In this document: one piece after another, positions 12,701-22,965 of the stretch
Position numbering within the stretch: the stretch's first letter is position 1
Layout of the letters: every line of letters begins with the position of its first letter
Origin: Henricia sp. BOLD:AAB3569
Taxonomy: Eukaryota > Echinodermata > Asteroidea > Spinulosida > Echinasteridae
Assembly: GCA_037783545.1 (NCBI GenBank)
Contig: JBBELK010000004.1
Span: forward strand, 868,001 to 932,000
Length of the DNA stretch: 64,000 nt
Direction: 5' to 3'
The notes under the pieces: model-generated
What the model saw: only the letters and a program-made list of their open reading frames with translations
Told to the model about the DNA's origin: nothing
Databases searched by the model: none
Translations under genes and position numbers: made by a program

Positions 12701-15700
12701 AAATATCAAAGTAATCATACTCGAACACACTGTACTGAACTACATGTATCTCCTGTACTGAACTACCTCCTGTATTGAACTCCAAGTATTTGTACTTGAA
12801 TTGACCTTTATCACGGTGCATCCATCTTTGTCTTGTTCCCCATAGTATGTGTCAGCCACGATCAGTGCGTCTGCGCAACCCCGCGATAGCGTGTGTAATC
12901 TTCCTTTGTTGTTTCAAGAGAATCACTTGTACGGGCTGTGCATTGATTGCGCTACGCGTGTTTCATTGTGATGCACACAATGAACAATTTTAACACGGGG
13001 CAAAACATTTTTCCTGCAAGCCTCGCTTTGTTTACGTTCATTTCGATCTAGGGGAAAGGGAAGATGGCCCACCGTGATAAAGGTCTATTGCCCTGCTGTG
13101 GAACATTCGAACCAGCCATTCGGCACTGGCAATCTTGTTTGTCGAGTAGTAAAGATGTCTGCCTACATACATGTAGGTTCAAGTACCACCCAAGCACAGT
13201 TTGAGGTTTTATGCATGAGTGTTGGGGGAAAGGCACATTATACAGTGCTCACTTTGAGTTGTAAGCTAAGGCAAAAATAATTATCTTTTGTAATTTGGTT
13301 TTATTTTAGAATGTAGAGATAGATCTTGTAACAACGGAGGCATACTTAACACTACTTCCTGTGAGTGCAAATGCAGTGAAGGATGGACTGGTAAATCTTG
13401 CACAGGTTGGTGAAGTTTCTACTTAACATGCAGACGCCCTAAGGGGCCGTCCATAAAGTACGTACGCACGGAGGGGGGGAGGGGGGGTTGTTGACATTGC
13501 GTACACCATGCGTACAGGGGGGAGGGGGGGTCCAAGCCAATGCGTATGTACGCAAACCGAAAATTTCTTTTTAGTAAATCGGGAAAGGATGGACAAGTTG
13601 ACCATGGCTTCAGACCTTATGTACGAAACATATTAGACAGGCTACACATTTTTCTCACACATCTCACATTTTTCTCACTCCTCAAATTAGGTTTTCCCAT
13701 TAAATCTCCAGTTTAATGATGCTTGATGTGTCATTTTAAGTAAACAAAAAAAAATGCAAAAGAAATCTATACATTTTGTCATTTATTTCAGACTTAGGTG
13801 GCGACATGCGAATCGTACTACACGTAGTAGTACATATCACTATACATGTAGTACTGAACCATTTTTACCAATGCTTACCAATGCTGAGGTATATATAAAA
13901 TGCGTATGCGTACAGGGGGTGAGGGGGGGTTGGAGCCACTGCGTACGCCATGCGTACAGGGGGGAGGGGGAGTCTAAAAAGTCGGCATTTCATGCGTACG
14001 TACTTTATGGACGACCCCTAACAGTTGAGCTATGAAGCCAACTGATGGTCTCGGATCGCGGTATTGCCATTGTTCCCAAATCAGTAAGAAACAACTACAA
14101 TCCCTTCACAACGTAAGTAGGACACAGTGTCCCGGGATTATGAGGTGACCAATATGCATATGCCTTTTTGTTTTGAAATTTTGAAATAGCCACATTGACA
14201 TTTTTCTTCTTATTTTGCCAGATGTACAAGTTGAACCAAGAGGGAGCACTTTAAAACCTCCGAACAATGGTAAGAATGAACAGAGTGTTGTAGTGAAATA
14301 ATACATCGCTGGGTGTCTTGTTGCTAGGAGTCTTTGAATTAGGCATTTGTGACCTGCCAAGGCATAATGAGGAATGTCCCCCAAATATTAAAACCACGTA
14401 ATCGGCGCCTGCAGTTAAATTGACGTGAAAAATTTGTCCACAATCGATTTTGGGTTTTTTGCATATTTGCATTGCATAAGTATTCTAGATTCATCCTAAA
14501 GTAGTTGGTTTTGTCAAAATGTTAAATAAACCTTATTTTCGTCTACATCAGCTGTGTAAAACAAGTTTTTGTGACCATAAGAAAAATCCTGCAGCAGATC
14601 CACGCTCATTAAAATACAAAAACATAATGAAAATTCCTGGCGGTGCCCAGATACCACCTGGAATGTCCGTGTTTCGCCTGGAATTTCCATTGTGTTTTTG
14701 TATTTTAATGAGCGTGGATATTCCGCAGATTTCTTCTTATCCTCGCGAAAACTCGACCTAGCCCGCGCGTATTATTCTACCTTTTTGCAGAGCAGGTCAC
14801 ATAATTATTAGAAATAAATTATGAGCAAAATTTCAATAAGTTTATTACAAAATTGAAAAGGTCACACTTGCATTTGAAGATTGCACCAGTTTATTGAATT
14901 GTTCATGTTTTGGGCAATAGACACTTTGCACCGTCGGCCATGACAGGGGGCATGTTTTCATATTTAAAGGGACACACCGGCTTTGTTGGGCTATTTTGGG
15001 CCCAAAATAGACCCATACATGATTCTGAAAGTCTTTCCGAAAACCTGATAAGAAAACACCAAATTTGGCCATTTTTGAGAATTTTTATCTGATTTATCTG
15101 AACCAGATTCTGGTTCCGATAAATCATGTGGTCTTGGAGTTAGTTTTATTTCCAGCCGTAGAAACCAGTGCGAGTTGCTTTTGTCATTCGTGGTTGGTTT
15201 CTGTTCTTGTTTGAAAATAATGTCCTACGAACACTATGTACATACCGTATTTTCCAATTTGTACACAAATCTGCCAACAGATTTCAGAAGAAAGGTTTCT
15301 GGGGGTTGAAACGGACGAGAGAATCTCTCAGATTTTCGTGTCTTTGCTTCGCGACGATAAATAATATCCGAAGAAAAAACAGCAGAGGCCTATTGAGGGC
15401 GCTAAAGACACCAAAAAGTTGCATTCGAGTTGCTTCCTCGAGTCATAGCTGACCTGAGGGATCATGCAAGGTGTGATGAGTCGGGGAAAACAAGTAAAGG
15501 AGGTTAAACACGTGTCGACCCATATCGAATGCCACCTTTATTCACAAACACATGATACATAATACATCGCGACGGCTGGTAAAGCGTATTGCCCAACATT
15601 TGTTTCTTTTGTTAATTTTAAACATATCTAGTTAATTACGTGACATTTTGATAATTTATTTTAGAATGACCATTGAAAAATTATTTTCAAGGATGCAAGA

Positions 15701-18700
15701 TCGCTACATTATGTAAACAGTAAGCCTAGTCATGCATGACGCATGGTGACAATGTGACTGCGCCCCCTGTTATTACATAAGTGGGACACAGTGTCTTCTT
15801 TTCATGGAATAAGCCTCTTTGTTTTTAAATTTTTAAATTGCCATATTGCCTTTTTCTCCCATTTTGCCAACTGTAGAAGTTGAACCAAGAGGGAGCACTT
15901 TAAAACCTAAGACCGGTAAGGATGACTACCAGAGAGTTACCAAAATCTTAGATCTTAGTGTTTAGCGCTAGTGAGAGTTGGGTAATTGATTCTTTTCATT
16001 TCATATTTGCTTCTTGCACAGAATTGCCATATTGGCTAAAAATAACAACATTCAAAATTTGATCATGCGAAAGCCGCAAGGTGTAAATTGTGCACACCCA
16101 AGATACAAAAGACATTGTGCTATTTGTGCAACTCCTACGTTATTTTTATACAGAGAAAAGGAAATATGAACTACTGAAAAGCACCATACAAACCTCACAA
16201 AAATGGCTTATAGACGCCACCATTATGAGATTTGTTAAATGCATTTTCTTTTTGCAGATACAATAATTCTGAAATGACTTCTTTTTTGGGTTAACTAAAA
16301 GTTCCTTAAACCATGGAGGAAGGTTCCTTCCTCCATGCTTAAAGGTCCTATGTATCGTTGGCAAGAATGTTGGTAAACTAGCCTGAAGAAATTTTAGCTA
16401 CATAGATGCATCAGAAAACCATGAAAATCTATATACGGATTTTGTGTACAAGTGAATGGTAAAAAAAGTCCCGTGCACGGGACTTTAAAAAAAAAAAAAA
16501 AAAACCTTCGGTTGTCAATTTCCAACATGAAATACCATTTTGGACGGAAATAAATTGATGTGGTGTTTGTTACCATTGCTATCAACACTTTGAGTAAGGT
16601 TTGTCTTGTCAACTCATTAAAAACACAATTGGATCATTGCAAATGATACAATAGGCCTTTAAACCATGGAGGAAGGTGCCTTCCTCCGTGCTTAAAGATA
16701 GTATACATGATTGGTAAACTGTTACAAATAGTTTTATCCCCCTGTGTGATTGAAGATATGCATGATTAAAACCAACCTGAGCAAAAACCTGCAGTCGATT
16801 TTATGAAACATTGCGCAGCTTGCGCAACTTTTGACAAATGACGCAAGCCCCATAGCCTGCGTGTTATCTTCGGAAGAATGTTGCGCAACTTATGCAATAA
16901 AATGTTGCGCAAGTGGGCTTGCGCAACTGCGTAAGTTTCGTGAAATCGGCTGCAGCTCCGTACTTCGTCTAACTTTTTTTAACAGTCAAAAAAGGGTTTG
17001 CAGTCATTTCGCCCCAAAACCACTTCGCCCTGAACTATTTCGCCCTGAACCACGGCCTGTGCACAAAGTGGTTTTGGGGCGAAGTGGCATTTGGGCGATG
17101 TAGTGTTTGGACGAAGTGATTTGGGGCGAAATGGCACTTGGGTGAAATGGTTTTGGGGCGAATTTAATTTTCGTATTGTGAGACGAAAAATAATTGTTTT
17201 ACTCATTTCTCAAAGACTATAGCACTTCAGACAAAACCATTTCAGGGGAAGTTTTCTATGGTCATCATGTTTATATTGTGTAATTTCGGCGTAAATCTGT
17301 GAACATTTCTGATTTTCAAGATACCAATCATGTACACTGCCTTTAAACTTCCACAAATACATTTAAGAAAATTATAATCCAGCTATTACTTTTGTATGTG
17401 GAGACTATTTTTCAGGAGAAGTATCTTTCTTTTATTTTTCCTTTTTTTCCCCCCCGCACATAGAACCTGATGGTGAAACTCTGAAGAATGTTGTTGCAAT
17501 ATTTGGTGGTGCAGTTGTGCTTTTAGTAGTGTTGGTAGCAATTGTTTGCTTCACCAGGAAGTACATGGACTGCACTGAGAAACAGCGTTCATCTCAAAAT
17601 GAACTGAAAGAAATTTTAATGAAATCCATGAAAGGTAAAAAAAAAAGAGTTTTTAAAGCTGGTTTCTGCAAAAAATACTCAAATGACAAAATCAAAATAT
17701 TTTTTTTTACACAAATGGAACGGGGAAAATGTTATTTGGCCATACAGTTTTGTAAAAGAAAAAAGACTTTTAAAATTTATATTGGAGAGACGGAAATACA
17801 AGTATGTGAAGTAAATATTACAAAGTGAAAATGACCATACCTGACAGAAGCTTCTATGAGGGTTCGAAATTATACTTGGATTTTTGTAACCGTTTGAATT
17901 ACCTTTGAGGCATTTTAAGGCATGCTTGAGGTGTGTGATGTTGCAAATTGAATTTTGCTTCCTTCAACAGATTCACCGCCTATTTTGGACCTTACTGTTC
18001 GTCTTGGTGATGACTCGCCAATCTTGAGTGTAAATAATCGGCAAGAGCTTGATCGGTTCACCATACTGGAAATTTGCTGCTGTCTGAGGATGGATAAGTC
18101 AAAATACGAAAAGCATATTAAATTTCCACCAGAAGAGGATACGATTAAGCTGCCCACCAAGAATTATCACCTTGTTCCAGGATTGCAATACCTTGTAAAA
18201 GCTGGAAACATCAGTGAAAATGGAACATTCAACCTTGTGGCGCAGGGAAGTTTTATCTCACAAGGTATGGCAAATATGGAGTTTCATTGTACCACTTATT
18301 GTATACTTATTTAAGTAATCCTCTTGAGTGTTTGTTATTGATAAACTCCTAGGCGCCTTAACGAAACTGGCTGAAATTTTCCGTTCAGGGATATTTCAGG
18401 CTGGTTTAGAACTCGAAGGGTCACAAAAAATGTATTTATTTAAAAATATAAGAAGTTATTTAAAGGGCCCATTATTTGGGATTTTTATCAATGAAATCTA
18501 TGCTATAATACCACTCTACTTAAGCGGGCCTCCCACTGTGCGATTTTTGCCACGAATTTCCTACGATCTGGTACGATTACCAGAGACTGTCTATAGACTC
18601 TATACACAATCGTACTAAATCGTACGTAGTCGTTGGAAATTTGTGGCAAAATTCACACAGTGGGAGGCCCGCTTAAGTCATAAAAATCCTATTTGGAGCT

Positions 18701-20646
18701 TGTTTTGGGGGTTAAAACAAAGTTTTTTTTGTTTTTATGCTAATGCAATATGCATATTCATGACCAAGGTCATGATGTCACACGAGGCAAATGCAGGAAA
18801 GTCACATTCAACTGTGCACAAAAGATTCTACCTTTTTTCTCAAACTTCCTGGAACTTTTGTAATCCATGGCTTTTTTATTTTGTTTTCCATGTTGCCTGT
18901 TGTTAGCCATGACAAAACTGGGGGTGGAAACTGCAGCAATTTGCCACAAGTCCAATTTGAAGTCTTATGTTTTTTCTTAACTTTTCCCTTCTGTCTTCCT
19001 TACGTGATGCACTCCAAACAGCGCCCTCTGTCTGTGATTTATTGCAATGAAATCTTCAAAGTTGAAAAAGGCTACCTTTTATTGATTTTTACATCCAAAC
19101 AAACGATAGTATGTCTTGCTGAACAAGTAATCCATCATATGAAGCAAAGATTAGGCACAAAGTTGTTTAGCATGTCATAGGCCCTTTAAGACACAGAAAC
19201 TCGAGACATGTCGGGCCCCGGGCACAATATATGTACCTTTACTTGCTGCTCACAAAGCCTGTTAGGTAGTATAAACTATTCTGTATGCTTTCAAAGAAAG
19301 TTTAATGGTAGAACACATTATTGGTATCTCGAAAATCAGAAATGTTCACAGATTTACACATAACTTACACAATGTAAACATGATGATGGTAGAAAACTTC
19401 CCCTGAAATGGTTTTGTCTGAAGTGCTATATTTTTTGAGAAATGAGTAAAACAATAAATTTTCGTCTCATGGACCACTTTGCCCTGGACCACTTCGCCCA
19501 AACGCCACTTCGCCCAAACGTGGTTTTTGGGCGAAGTGACTCGAAAGCTTTTTTTTTAAAACTGTTTTCTCAAAAGTTAGACCAAGTACAGAGCTGACTT
19601 TTACTCAGGTTGGTTGTAATCATGTATATCTTCAACCACACAGGAAGATGAAACTATTTGTAACGGTTTACCTATCATGTGTTCTACCTATAACTGAAAT
19701 GGATTTCCATGGCTTTTGGTAGGGTCCTGTGGTCGGAGTACAAAATCACCACTAGATCTGTCAAAAGACGAGTCTGTTAGGCCAGTGAAAAAAAATTCAA
19801 TCACTGCAAATGTATCAAATTTACAGCAAACATTACATACTTGATGCAGAGAATTTCTGATCGCCACAAAAATTATAGATAATTACAGATTTTAAGATCC
19901 CTGCATTTGTTTCTCTGCATCTCTTTAGACATGCCCGATTTATTTATCTTACACAATGTGAAATGAAATAGCCTAACATGGGATTGAAAAACAATCCCAA
20001 TTGTCTTATACACTTTACACTTTTTCACATTGAACTTAAGAGTGTTGCAGTTTCTCATGGCCATCTTTAAAAAGCACCGGTGGACCACCAAACCTTCAGC
20101 AGGACCAGAACAATTCTCTAAAATAATTGTCTCGTTTAACAGCATTAAATTCTGGTTAATTTCGACCCCTTCATGCGCACATTACTAACACAAAAAAGAT
20201 TGTGTCTTTATAATGAAGTGATTAGATTTAACCACACTAAAATAATTTTATTACCTTATTCAGAAACCTCTTTGGACAACAGCATTCTGGAATGCAACAC
20301 AACCATTGGGGACATTCTTAATGACATCACCTTATGCAAGAGTCTGGAGGTAGAGCTTAATGATCTGAATCAAATATACTTGTCTGAACATGTTGCGGAA
20401 GCCTTTGAACTGAATGGGGATCAGTGCAGACGAGTCAAGGATGCAGGAAATGACAACCACCTGGACATTCTAAGGAGCATCTTGTGGGGTAAACTTGGTG
20501 ATGAACTGGAAGTTTCTATCCATGATCTTATGGACCACTTGAAAGATAAGCCAGAGGCTAGTCTATTCATGGAAAGGTTGGCACGGTTTACACATAAGAA
20601 CCAAAACTGTGCAAAATGTATGCGACTGCTCCACTCTTCGCATTAA
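6537..20646 (+). CDS. Gene A: EGF-repeat transmembrane receptor with death-fold-like tail (11 coding exons)
   Basis: Join of 6537-6721, 8716-8918, 9278-9376, 9926-10018, 10782-10874, 13310-13405, 14222-14269, 15877-15915, 17464-17634, 17971-18264 and 20264-20646; 1704 nt, 567 aa plus TAA. All introns are GT..AG. Phases run 2,1,1,1... with no stop. Predicted order: signal peptide (1 to about 33), Cys-rich module (about 51-129), four EGF-like repeats (about 130-256), two copies of a short stalk (257-285), one TM helix (about 295-315), a basic juxtamembrane region, a cytoplasmic FN3-like exon (343-440) and a helical death-fold-like terminal exon (441-567) ending in a CxxC pair. This implies a type I plasma-membrane signalling receptor. 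The architecture is not one I can name; TNFR-like death receptors are the nearest analogy. Gene B downstream is a paralogue with matching phases. The start was chosen as the only ATG giving a signal peptide in phase with exon 2. 5' UTR exons cannot be excluded. Confidence 0.85.
6821..7179 (+). mobile_element. 359-bp TTAA-flanked MITE, copy 1 (gene A intron 1)
   Basis: Flanked on both sides by TTAA (6817-6820, 7180-7183). Ends AGAAGCATGACCAGA / TCTGGTCACACTCCT. Same length as the copies at 11490 and 56999. TTAA targets suggest piggyBac-type mobilisation. Confidence 0.85.
7184..8715. other. Gene A intron 1 remainder
   Basis: No exon with signals was found here. Contains AT-rich DNA, a CCCCC-rich stretch near 7490-7540 and no clear paired repeats. 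Confidence 0.4.
8716..8918 (+). CDS. Gene A exon 2: N-terminal Cys-rich module
   Basis: Acceptor TTGTTGCAG, donor GTATGT. With exon 1 it reads CPPGTFCSESRCMDCSPCPD, then a spacer with further cysteines (MDKCYRDGWCPDIC). The Cys spacing resembles TNFR or ephrin-receptor-like Cys-rich repeats and aligns with gene B exon 2. Exit phase is 1. Confidence 0.85.
9278..9376 (+). CDS. Gene A exon 3: EGF-like repeat 1
   Basis: A 99-base phase 1-1 exon. Reads ANACDKTCNDRGALNSTVC then VCSCNEPWNGLTCT: six cysteines in EGF spacing, with the W-x-G-x2-C ending. Contains a possible N-glycosylation site, NST. Confidence 0.9.
9425..9510 (-). repeat. tRNA-like sequence 1 (SINE or tRNA relic)
   Basis: On the minus strand it reads AGCTCAGCTGGTAGAGCGTC (box A) and CGGGTTCGAATCCC (box B) at tRNA spacing. 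The anticodon stem is mismatched and flanking sequence is shared with the next copy, so this is more likely a dispersed tRNA-derived repeat than a working tRNA. Confidence 0.6.
9660..9735 (-). repeat. tRNA-like sequence 2 (SINE or tRNA relic)
   Basis: A second copy about 230 bases on, again minus strand: TAGCTCAGCTGGTAGAGCAT and CGGGTTCAAATCCCG. The T arm is intact but anticodon-stem pairing is poor. Confidence 0.6.
9926..10018 (+). CDS. Gene A exon 4: EGF-like repeat 2
   Basis: A 93-base phase 1-1 exon after CATTTTTTAG, ending at a GTATGG donor. Reads DCKLDCGDEGTLLESTCNC then LCRGSWTGPKCT: six Cys, the same spacing as its neighbours. Confidence 0.9.
10782..10874 (+). CDS. Gene A exon 5: EGF-like repeat 3
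   Basis: A 93-base phase 1-1 exon, acceptor TTATTTGCAG, donor GTGAGT. Reads VCDISCNNGGTLDRKSCQC then DCERDWTGTTCS. The NNGG turn and the C-x-C-x-C core match repeat 4. Confidence 0.92.
11490..11848 (+). mobile_element. 359-bp TTAA-flanked MITE, copy 2 (gene A intron 5)
   Basis: TTAA at 11486-11489 and 11849-11852. Ends AGGAGCGTGACCAGA / TCTGGTCACACTCCT. Nearly identical to copy 1 throughout. Confidence 0.88.
12838..13105. repeat. Dispersed repeat ending in GATAAAGGTCTATT
   Basis: Its terminal part (AAGATGGCCCACCGTGATAA plus AGGTCTATT) recurs near 36464, 47034 and 49440, so it is one end of a multicopy element. Confidence 0.45.
13310..13405 (+). CDS. Gene A exon 6: EGF-like repeat 4
   Basis: A 96-base phase 1-1 exon, acceptor TTATTTTAG. 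Reads ECRDRSCNNGGILNTTSCEC then KCSEGWTGKSCT. Possible N-glycosylation at NTTS. Confidence 0.92.
13440..14020. mobile_element. DNA transposon-like element with GGGGCCGTCCATAAAGTACG ends
   Basis: Inverted ends AGGGGCCGTCCATAAAGTAC / GTACTTTATGGACGACCCCT, about 580 bp apart. Subterminal GCGTAC and G-rich motifs recur inside. Lies in gene A intron 6. Confidence 0.75.
14222..14269 (+). CDS. Gene A exon 7: stalk exon, copy 1
   Basis: A 48-base phase 1-1 exon encoding DVQVEPRGSTLKPPNN between TTTTGCCAG and GTAAGA. No cysteine; a hinge between the EGF repeats and the membrane. Nearly repeated as exon 8, so it may be used with it or instead of it. Confidence 0.75.
14603..14716. mobile_element. MITE, GCTCATTAAAATAC type, copy 1
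   Basis: CGCTCATTAAAATACAAAAA and its complement close a hairpin containing ATTCCTGGCGGTGCCCAGAT. Related to the longer palindrome at 21813-22083. Confidence 0.7.
15877..15915 (+). CDS. Gene A exon 8: stalk exon, copy 2
   Basis: A 39-base phase 1-1 exon encoding EVEPRGSTLKPKT. The core GTTGAACCAAGAGGGAGCAC is identical at nucleotide level to exon 7. About 120 bases of upstream intron are also related (ACACAGTGTC... TTTTGCCA). Skipping or inclusion keeps frame. Confidence 0.7.
16311..16692. repeat. Two CCATGGAGGAAGG palindromes plus AT-rich MITE debris
   Basis: AAACCATGGAGGAAGG followed by its complement occurs at 16311 and 16663. Between them is an A-run and TGTTTGTTACCATTGCTATC...CTTGTCAACTCATTAA, a motif that recurs at 26920-26975 and 36820-37020. 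Confidence 0.5.
16702..17328 (+). repeat. Left arm of a large inverted repeat around gene A exons 9-10
   Basis: Pairs with 19321-19684 in reverse complement (GGTAAACTGTTACAAATAG, ACCATTTCAGGGGAAGTTTTC, GAACATTTCTGATTTTC). Includes degenerate GGGGCGAAGTGG minisatellite units and a MITE insertion absent from the right arm. Confidence 0.8.
16789..16955. mobile_element. CTGCAGCCGATTTCACGAA MITE inside the left arm
   Basis: Ends CTGCAGTCGATTTTATGAAA / TTTCGTGAAATCGGCTGCAG. The interior is rich in TTGCGCAA motifs. The matching right arm lacks it, giving an empty site. Other copies lie at 21343, 30188 and about 32330. Confidence 0.8.
17464..17634 (+). CDS. Gene A exon 9: transmembrane helix and basic juxtamembrane segment
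   Basis: A 171-base phase 1-1 exon. Encodes an acidic lead, then NVVAIFGGAVVLLVVLVAIV (helix at about residues 294-315), then CFTRKYMDCTEKQR and a charged stretch. The positive-inside rule puts the C terminus in the cytoplasm. Confidence 0.92.
17971..18264 (+). CDS. Gene A exon 10: cytoplasmic beta-rich (FN3-like) region
   Basis: A 294-base phase 1-1 exon (98 codons), acceptor CCTTCAACAG, donor GTATGG. A hydrophobic strand-like stretch with three adjacent Cys (EICCCLRM) is followed by YHLVPGLQYLVKAG, which recalls the LxPGxxY signature at the end of fibronectin type III domains. Gene B exon 9 has NLLPGLVYNFEI at the same place. The FN3 assignment is tentative. Confidence 0.85.
18464..19185. 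mobile_element. TTAA-flanked element with AGGGCCC end, copy 1 (gene A intron 10)
   Basis: Flanked by TTAA at 18460-18463 and 19186-19189. Homologous to 42595-43142 in the opposite orientation (CAGCGCCCTCTGT, ACATTCAACTGTGCACAAA, TTGGAGCTTGTTTTGGGGGT). Carries a nested MITE. Confidence 0.75.
18518..18678. mobile_element. MITE nested in the TTAA element
   Basis: Near-perfect ends ACTTAAGCGGGCCTCCCACT / AGTGGGAGGCCCGCTTAAGT, 161 bp. Interrupts the host element, since the copy at 42595 lacks it. Confidence 0.82.
19321..19684 (-). repeat. Right arm of the inverted repeat around gene A exons 9-10
   Basis: Reverse complement of 16702-17328 without the nested MITE. The arms enclose about 2 kb carrying the TM exon and the FN3-like exon. 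Confidence 0.8.
20264..20646 (+). CDS. Gene A exon 11: death-fold-like C-terminal domain
   Basis: Terminal exon after ACCTTATTCAG; 127 codons then TAA. Alternating hydrophobic and charged segments suggest about six helices, e.g. LSEHVAEAFELNGDQCRRVK, HLDILRSILW and SIHDLMDHLKDKPEASLFME, consistent with a death-type fold. It ends CAKCMRLLHSSH. CKSL, DKPE and the terminal C-x2-C are shared with gene B exon 10. A profile search is needed for firm family assignment. Confidence 0.85.
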
Positions 20647-21340
20647 TGTTTGACAGGTGGAACAAAGGTAGACTTAATCTGATTTGTGATATTCAAATCC
20701 TCGGTTAACTTGATGCAATGCCGCATTCTCGTTAAGAGAATTGGATTCTGTGCACATGAATGCTTCCGTAACCTCAAGGGAGAGCTCCGGGTATTTCCAC
20801 TCTGTTAAGCGCGTTACAATCTCCCAAGAAAATAATCTACTAAAGTGAAAGCGTCACCCTTTGTGTGTTGCCAAAGTTACTGGGTCTAAACTAAAACCAG
20901 TGAACTGTTTACCCTCTGCTTTAACAATGGACGTTTCAGATTACCAGCGAACGTTTAGACCAAATTACCATGGACTAACTGACGTCATACTTCAGTAGTC
21001 TATACCAGCAAAGCTTTGAAGTTAAGCAGCTGTTACATTTAGCAAATGTACATTTAGCATGTACAAATGAGTAATTTTGATATAATTTGATCGAATTAGT
21101 CATGTTATGCTGTTTACACTCTACCGAAATTGGAATGAGTTTGTGTTTTTTATGATTACCTTCTTTCCAAAATTTAAGGCAACATTTTTATTTACGTGCG
21201 AATAAAGGAGTGTGTTAAAGAAAGAGGCCCTGTTGCAAGAGGATGCAATTGCCCATACCTATACATGTGTAACTCCAGTTAGACCAGTGCAAAAAGAAAC
21301 TGCAACCAAAATGGACACAAAGGAGTATGGAACACTTTTC
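20647..21340. other. Gene A 3' flank
   Basis: Probable 3' UTR and downstream DNA. No further ORF or repeat pair recognised apart from the AATAAA at 21201. Confidence 0.4.
21201..21206 (+). terminator. Candidate poly(A) signal of gene A
   Basis: The first AATAAA I noticed downstream of the gene A stop codon, about 555 bases into the 3' flank. Position is plausible for a 3' UTR; no transcript evidence. Confidence 0.3.
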
Positions 21341-21342
21341 TG

Positions 21343-21507
21343 TAGCCTATTTCACGAATCCTTACGCACTGTGTAAGCCTGTTTGCGCAACTTTTCATTC
21401 CGCAAGCTGCGCAACATTCCTGCAAAAAATGACAGGCAAGTCTATGGGCCTGATGCCGTTTTCAAAAGTAGCGCAAGCTACGACATTTTTCGTGAAATCG
21501 GCTGCAG
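21343..21507. mobile_element. CTGCAGCCGATTTCACGAA MITE, degenerate copy
   Basis: Right end TTTCGTGAAATCGGCTGCAG is intact. The left end keeps only ATTTCACGAATCCTTACGCA. Interior has the GCGCAA motifs of the family. Confidence 0.65.
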
Positions 21508-21812
21508 GTCTAACAAGGTACAGATGGAAACAACTGGAGTTTGCAGGTTCTAATCCGATTTTGCTGCTTGCGCTCTCATTTAACCACGATTGCTCCATCC
21601 TCTGGATGGGATTTCAGTGTGTTTTGCAATGCGATTCAAGGATTCCAGATTAATTAAGTTCCAGAAGTCTGTGGTCTGGATGCCTAATAAGGTGCCGTGT
21701 CGCACGATACATGTTAGGGCAATGTGTATATTTTGTAGTAATAATAATAATCATAATAGCATCATTTATATAGTGCCTTTTCCAAGGGTAGCAACAAAAT
21801 ATTAAATGTGAC

Positions 21813-22083
21813 GCTCTACAAAAAAGGTATTAAGTCGCGCTGGCTAGTATACTTTTTGCGACCAAGAAGAAATCTGTGGCATTTCTACGCTCATTAAAAT
21901 ACCTAAACACAAAAGAAATTCCAGGCGTAACGCAGACATTCTAGGGGGAACACAGACATTCCAGGCGGTATCTGGGCACCGCCAGGAATTTCCATTGTGT
22001 TTTGGTATTTTATTGAGCGTGGATTTGCCGTGGTCGCAAAAAGAATACTAGCCAGCGCGACTTAATACCCTTTTTTGCAGAGC
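21813..22083. mobile_element. Palindromic MITE, GCTCATTAAAATAC type, copy 2
   Basis: Outer arms AAAGGTATTAAGTCGCGCTG / CAGCGCGACTTAATACCCTT, inner arms CGCTCATTAAAATAC / TATTTTATTGAGCG. A longer relative of the element at 14603. Confidence 0.8.
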
Positions 22084-22155
22084 TGGTCACAAATGGTCAT
22101 GTGTCAAAGTTTCAAATCTGATTTAGATCTTTTACTTTTCTATTTTTATATGTTA

Positions 22156-22236
22156 CACTATGAGCAACTAACAATGGAAATTGGGCACACACCATGGTTT
22201 GTGCCCAATTTCCATTGTTAGTTGCTCATAGTGTTA
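22156..22236. mobile_element. Short palindromic MITE, complete
   Basis: CTATGAGCAACTAACAATGG with its complement forms an almost perfect 80-base hairpin. An interrupted copy is at 25581-26130. Confidence 0.8.
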
Positions 22237-22316
22237 CTTGTACAAAGATGATTTAAAATGTGTTTCGATTTAAAGTGTTTCGATTTTGAATTAAATAAAG
22301 TTAAACTTTCTCTAGC

Positions 22317-22500
22317 TTTATCACTGTGAAACCTGCTACTAAGGCCACCTTGATAAACCGGCCACCTGCTTATAGTGGCAACCTGACTTTGGTCCCAAAT
22401 GCTATTTGTATAATGCTTAAGAAACCTTTATAAATAGGCCACCTGTTTATAGTGGCCAGTTTGTTAAGGTCCCGAGGGTGGCCACGGCAAGTTTCACTGT
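22317..22500. repeat. GGCCACC-type repeat with inverted ends
   Basis: Internal repeats of GGCCACCTG.TTATAGTGGC. Ends CACTGTGAAACCTGC / GCAAGTTTCACTGTA suggest a small DNA element. Confidence 0.5.
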
Positions 22501-22550
22501 ATTCAGTCCTTGGTTTTATTAAAGACATATTTACCCAGCTGTATTAGAAA

Positions 22551-22965
22551 CTATGGGCGTGTTTGTTTCGGACGGATCCAGATTCAGATCGGCGCATTAC
22601 CAAGGTGAACTCGTTCACTTCGCGCACATCCTGATCGAGATCTGTGATCTGTGGAATCCTTCTCGAGAGATGGTTCAGCGCTAGATCCAAAATGGCGACG
22701 TAAACATCGTGGAGATTTTGTGTGAGTAAAACCGTGTCGTTTCAGTTTTCAGAGGCAACATACGATACAAACAAATTTAGAATGATTGTTTATTTACGAC
22801 GAATGTCGTGGGAGAAATTTGGAACAGAAATTTTACAAATTTGGTAAATAAATTGCAATTCACGTGATTTGAGATCCGAGTTGAGAGCGGTTTCGTTTGT
22901 TTCTGCGCGGTAAAACAGATCGGAATCTGGATTCGGATCTATCACGAAACAAACACGCCCTATAG
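22551..22965. mobile_element. MITE with CTATGGGCGTGTTTGTTTCG ends
   Basis: Terminal repeats CTATGGGCGTGTTTGTTTCG / CGAAACAAACACGCCCTATAG, extended inward by GGATC.AGATTC. About 415 bp. Confidence 0.8.

Noticed and set aside
17517-17828. ORF reading through the gene A exon 9 donor
   Set aside because: It is intron retention: the GTAAAA donor at 17635 and the next phase-1 exon at 17971 give the paralogue-matching protein.
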